Below are positions 59,681 to 64,000 of a stretch of DNA of 64,000 nucleotides, one piece after another. The DNA lies in assembly GCA_021234155.1 (NCBI GenBank), contig JAJEKV010000038.1, positions 13,707,559 to 13,771,558 of the forward strand, given 5' to 3'. Source of the DNA: Isoetes taiwanensis (Eukaryota > Streptophyta > Lycopodiopsida > Isoetales > Isoetaceae). The notes under the pieces were generated by a model that saw only the letters and a list, made by a program, of their open reading frames with translations, was not told where the DNA came from and searched no databases. Position numbers and translations under genes: made by a program. Each line of letters begins with the position of its first letter. Within the stretch, counting starts at the first letter, position 1.

Positions 59681-60276
59681 CATGTATATGGTATATATGG
59701 AGAATATTGCATTTCATGCAATAAATTCTCACGGCATTTTATTCCATTTATTGCATTCGAAAAAATAGAATTTAGAAATTTTATATAGGCTACATTAAAA
59801 ATGATTTTAAAGGCAAAATTATGAAGGCTAAAAAAATGACTTGTAAGGTTGGGGAATTGTTTTAGGTCGTGATAGGAAAATTTCCTATGGTTCTTGTGGA
59901 CGAATCGAGATTTCTCATGTGGTTGATTTATAGTGTTCGAGTTTTTTGTTGAGACAAAATTTGCAGATACAAAATTCTAGAGAGACAAAAATTTTAGAGA
60001 AAAACGACTTGGAGCCAAAATAATTGGAGAATACAGTTTGATTTTATCCAAAAAATTTATGTACGAAAAAAACTGTTTGAAGAAAACTGTTTGAAGACAA
60101 AGTTTATGAAGAAAACTGTTTGATTTCATTAAAAACAGTTGTATGTACAGATGCCCGAAGGCTTGGAAGCAGTTGCCCGAAGGCTTTTCACACAATTTAC
60201 AGAAAAAAATTGCCCGGAGGCGTGTCCAAAACTTCTGTAAGAATGGAAACAAAAAATGGGCCGCCCGGGATCTGCA

Positions 60277-60761
60277 TCACTCTTCTTCCACGCCTGCAAC
60301 AAAGAAGAAAGAAAGGTGTTAGAAAAGAAAGAAAGGTGCAAAAACAAAAAACAAAAAGAAATCACATGCAAACCTGGTTCATCTCTTAACCACTCCAAAA
60401 ATTGGTCGAATTGTCGACCTTCTTCCGAATCCTCCTCCTCCTCCTCCTCCTCCTCCTCCTCCTCCTCGATTTCATTCTCTGTTTCAGGGTCAAGCCAACC
60501 CTGAAGCAGAGCGGTTTCATGCTCTTGGGAGGACATCTCCTCCTCTTCCTCCAACTCCTCCTCTTCCTCCTCTTCAGAATCAGAGGAATCAGAGGAGCTC
60601 AACTCCTCCTCTTCAAAATCAGCATCATCCTCTGAATCGGAATCAGAGGAGAATTGGGCAAGGAAATCGATGAGCGGGGGGAAGAGAGGGGGTTCTTCAA
60701 CCCGACGTCTCTTTGACGAGACCTCGGGTTCTTCATGAAGCGCTGAGGCTGAACGCTTCAT
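60277..60761 (-). CDS. Small acidic nuclear-type protein, one 80 bp intron
   Basis: ATG at 60,761. Exon 1 is 60,374-60,761, the intron 60,294-60,373 (CCAG/GTTTGC donor, pyrimidine tract, TTTGTTGCAG/GC acceptor) and exon 2 is 60,277-60,293, ending GVEEE-stop. Spliced product 134 residues. Residues 1-22 hold a basic SSKRRRVEE patch that could be a nuclear localisation signal. Most of the rest is runs of glutamate, aspartate and serine (SSDSDSEDD, two E-runs), ending with a short amphipathic stretch QFDQFLEWLRDEP. The longer unspliced frame to 60,129 is read-through of the intron. I recognise no family; such acidic proteins can be histone-binding or activation-type, but this is inference. The frame is intact, unlike most genes here. 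Confidence 0.65.
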
Positions 60762-60815
60762 GGCGGGCAGAAAAAAAAAATTGGGACAGAATGGTCTTGA
60801 GAGCGTGAACCGGAT

Positions 60816-60822
60816 TTATATA
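60816..60822 (-). promoter_or_regulatory. TATA box of the acidic-protein gene
   Basis: TATATAA on the minus strand, about 55 bp upstream of the ATG at 60,761. This spacing fits a TATA-driven start with a leader of about 25 nt. A palindrome CACGCCCGGCGCA lies about 45 bp further upstream (60,867-60,879). Confidence 0.7.
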
Positions 60823-60879
60823 GGGTTAATTAGCTCTTAGCGTGAATAATTTATTGCCTCAAATAACACGCCCGGCGCA

Positions 60880-61236
60880 TTTAAAATTCCGCTTGACTAT
60901 ATTATCTAGGGTATATTATTATGGATAATAAATTCTCACGCCTATTAGTTATATGTCTTTTTCAGTAATCATATATCCAAATTTTCGATAATTAAAATTT
61001 GGATATATTTATATAAATGTCATTTCCTTGTTGTTGCCATGAAAATTCTTGTTTTAAATGATTTCGTTTACGCCCATTGTTATTATTATATTAAACCTAT
61101 TTCCAAGGAATTTCTTGCTTTTAAAAAATTTGATTTTACCTCTACATATTCCATAAATGTACTTACTTTTTTTATCTTATGGTGTAATAATTTTTTCTTA
61201 CTCATTGACTAAAAAGGGTGCAATTTGCCTAGGTCA
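60880..61236. other. AT-rich intergenic region
   Basis: Separates the minus-strand acidic gene from the plus-strand transposase-like gene. The stretch just before 61,237 is T-rich and ends in TTTGCCTAG, which could serve as a splice acceptor for an upstream exon. Confidence 0.35.
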
Positions 61237-64000
61237 ATGGTGCCTCCAACTCAAGATGGTGAAAAGAGCAATATCAATGAAAAACCAACTCCTAGCAAGA
61301 ATGTTGAAGAAAAACAATTAGTCCTCTATAGTAGGGTGCAATGGAGGAACAAGAAGGTGAGAATCATGCACAAGTGCAACAAGGAAATAGTAGGCCAAGG
61401 AGTCATTGTGCTAGCGGATCCCGGTCAAGCCGTTAATGATGAAAGGCTGGGGAAGACAATATTGGTATTGCAATTTCGATGTTGGAAGACAACCGGAAAG
61501 GTAAAGGTTTGGGTGACAAGGAATGTTTTGGTTGTGTCAAGCAATTGGAGGTTCCTTGCATCATGGCATGGCCTATAAGTAGTGTTCAATTTGTGGAGGA
61601 TTATATTTTTCCGAGCCCGAGGTTGTTGGGGACAATGATTGTCTTGATATTGATCCATTGGCGGTTGGAACTCTAAACCTAGGCAAAGGGGAGAAGTATC
61701 GGTTGCGGACATTATCCTAGCAAAAGAGCCAAGTTGATTAGTGACACCAAACGTGAGACAATGGTGAAGGTTAGGGGCTCAGATTGTTGTTGGAGTGATT
61801 GTATGCAATTCTTCACAATAGAACAATTGGTGGAAGCAAGAGCCACTTTTCAAGAGTACATTGTTGATGAGAGGAGGACCTACATGTACACAATCTTGAG
61901 CATGCACTTCAAGATGAAAGAAACCCAAACAGAAAAAGATTCCCTTTGCTAGGCAAATGGATATGTGCAAAAGCATGGCGAGTATCCATGCAATTCCAAC
62001 TTCTTCATGGCATAATTGGCAAAAAAAAAAAAAAGAGGGGAACAGGATTGCTTTACATGGAAATAATGATTTGTTGAGACCAACAGCGGCTAGGACCACG
62101 GCTGCCAGGGAGATATTTGAAAAATATATTGATTTCAATGCAGAGTCTATGCCACACAAAAAGCGAAGGGGATGAAAAGGGAAGAGCGGTTGTTGAGAAA
62201 AGGTTGCCATCACATTGTACTCAAAAGAGTATTTTGGAAGAAGTGAATTCCCTACTGAGAATTGGGAATTCTTCCAATATCCCAACCTAGCTTTAGTAGG
62301 TTATGGAAGAAGCATTTCAATCATGTCACCATAGCAACTTCAAACAACTTTGCAAAGTGCAATTTATGTGCTAAGTTGAAGGAGACTCTTGATAAGACTG
62401 TGCAACCTAGTCAAAGGGCTAGGATAAGGGAGCATATGAAGGACCATATGACTGACCAACTATCATGTAGATCATGTTATTGGATGTGGAGGACTTTATC
62501 TGCATTGGAACCCAATAACTATTTATGTATTATACATGACAAGATGGACCAGCAAAAGACTTGTCTTCCACAATTCAAGTACATACCAAAGTCATGTGGA
62601 AGATCATACCCTTTTGAGATCTCAATGATCGGGCAATCTTGCATGGGCGAATCAAACCTACTATGGCCATTTTAGTTTGGAGTTGTGGAGTGATGGTCCA
62701 GATTTTCATATTGGGAGTATCATGAGGTGTTTGAGAAACTATGAAAATGGATACAATGGTCACCTCCAGGACCTTACAGCTAGCCAGGCACTACATAGAG
62801 CATTGTTAGATGGAAACCCTAACAATATTGAAAAGTTCAGCAAGGCAAGGTTTAGGAAGCATGGGTCTAATGAACATGTTGGAGCTTCAACTTCACGTGC
62901 TAAACCTCAAGATCTACCCAAAAGGTTTCTCTTGCAACTTGATAATTGTCTTTGGCCAAAATAAGAACAGGTGGATGTTTTCTTTCCTATCCTACTTAAC
63001 AGCTGTGGGGATATTTGAAAGAGTTAATTTAGGGTTTCTTATGCCCGGGCATACCCATGAGGATGTGGATGCATTATTTGGCAAATATAGTTGTATACCA
63101 AGCGACAAACAAAGGACCAACTTTCCTAGGCTAATGGAAATCTTGCATGAATGCACTACTCCAAACCCTATAGCTTCTCTCATAGAAGAAGTGCCCGATT
63201 GGAAGAGCTTTGTGGATGGTTATACATTGGATCTTGAAGGTCATTCCAGGCCTCTGCAGTTCACTTTTTGGGTGAGAGATGGGATTCCAATCTTCCAATG
63301 GAAGATGAGACCTTCAGAGGATGAGTGGAGAGGAGGGGAGGAAATATGGCGTAGAGATGAGAATGGCAAGCCTATGATACCTCTAGGTCAACCAAAAGCT
63401 TTAAAACCCATCAAGAAGTGAAGCAATTGGGATTGACTAAGGAAGGAATCCAAGACTATATAAAGCATTGGCAAACCAATCCAGATGACACCAACCCGTG
63501 CCTTGGTGGCTTCTTTGGAAGAAGGTGATTAACTTTGTTGGGGGAGATAGACACATCCTCGGATGAATTGAAAGAAGGGTGGTTGCCTAAAACTAGGTGG
63601 AAGACCTTAGCGGTGTGCCGAGGATTTTGATGACACCTTGTAAGTAGCATTCGCAAGCAATATGCTCCTCCTCCTTCGACAAACACTATGTTGGTCCTAA
63701 GAACAATAGGCCAAAGTTTCTAGGCATGGATGCTTATGAACCTTCCATCGACTTGGAATGCCACCAATTTGTGGTAGTAAAGCCAAAGCCAGATTTAGAT
63801 ACATATCCAAGTGTGGTTGGGGTTCACTATCTCGATATTTGCAAAGAAGAAGGTAATATTAACTTCAACCATGTGCGGGTGGAATGGTGGTGTCCAAAGG
63901 CATCGGTTGACCAACGTATCGGATAAAGAAAGGTACTTTCGATTGTTGGACAAAGAAATGGAGGAGAAATCCTGAAAGTGATCCCGATCTTTGGTTAGAC
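61237..64000 (+). CDS. DUF7869-type transposase-like protein, runs off the right edge
   Basis: ATG at 61,237 (MVPPTQDGEK). With several frameshifts one protein can be followed to the window end. Blocks in order: GQGVIVLADPGQAV...LGKTILVLQF (61,390-61,480, weakly DUF8039-like); CGHYPSKRAKL and a D/E-rich region to 61,950; a basic region (61,960-62,175); FAKCNLCAKLKETLD (62,350-62,400); CIIHDKMDQQKTCLP (62,528-62,575), the first expected catalytic D; FLLQLDN at 62,926-62,946, then NKNRWMFSFLSYL (62,962-63,000), the second D; LMPGHTHEDVDALFGKYS (63,040-63,092), the third acidic position; then a C-terminal region including VEWWCPK (63,880). LQLDN-ENKNR-GHTHED is the hallmark of DUF7869 proteins found in transposon-like loci. 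The split frames may be read errors or decay. Upstream neighbours are element-type genes. Confidence 0.7.

Noticed and set aside
60256-60635. Plus-strand ORFs with serine or leucine runs
   Set aside because: Antisense of the acidic-protein gene at 60,277-60,761.

Overview
The window looks like repeat-rich nuclear DNA of a land plant. The AT-rich sequence carries a CACTA (En/Spm-type) DNA transposon, a plant-type LINE tail with a zf-RVT zinc motif, a DUF8039-like domain known from plant transposon ORFs, PPR-like fragments and short GT-AG introns of about 80 bp. I see no ordinary, complete host gene. I cannot name the lineage. The DUF7869-type transposon protein would suit a seedless plant, but that is a guess. 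Most coding regions are broken by small indels. Indels are just as dense where two duplicated non-coding copies are compared, so part of this is probably uncorrected read error and part real decay.

Layout. (1) About 381-15,860 is one copy and about 27,335-50,250 the second copy of a direct duplication with a unit of about 15.5 kb. It is mostly non-coding, with PPR-like remnants, several small internal repeats and the last part of a minus-strand gene cut by the left end of a CACTA element. (2) The first copy ends at 15,860 inside the CACTA left end and is joined to a third copy of a 950 bp piece of the unit (15,862-16,812). (3) From 16,812 to 27,335 is unique sequence with a tandem repeat of about 380 bp (17,630-18,520) and a minus-strand LINE 3' fragment (20,430-21,366). 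(4) In copy 2, two adjacent GC-richer insertions (27,639-28,343 and 28,351-34,470) sit at a site that is empty in copy 1. They share their last 160 bp and are separated by the target motif AARCATT. (5) From 49,407 to 53,510 is a full-length CACTA element with matching terminal inverted repeats.

(6) From 53,511 to the window end is a compact multi-gene region that reads like a mobile element. A long minus-strand gene (start near 57,224) encodes a protein with an IIDGQH (ParB/DGQHR-like) motif and a C-terminal half resembling an N4/N6 DNA methyltransferase; the CACTA is inserted in its 3' part and the tail lies at 48,990-49,406. Diverging from it on the plus strand is a DUF8039-like ORF. Two small minus-strand genes follow, one coiled-coil and one highly acidic with an 80 bp intron, and another promoter-bearing short gene lies between them. 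A plus-strand gene for a DUF7869-type, RNase-H-fold (DDE/D-like) transposase runs off the right edge. The gaps between these genes carry more than a dozen copies of a short palindrome, CACGC-N(1-4)-GCGTG, including a nested inverted array at 55,284-55,466. The combination of a transposase-like protein, a ParB/methyltransferase-like protein, accessory acidic and coiled-coil proteins and a private palindromic site family is the best candidate here for an undescribed system.
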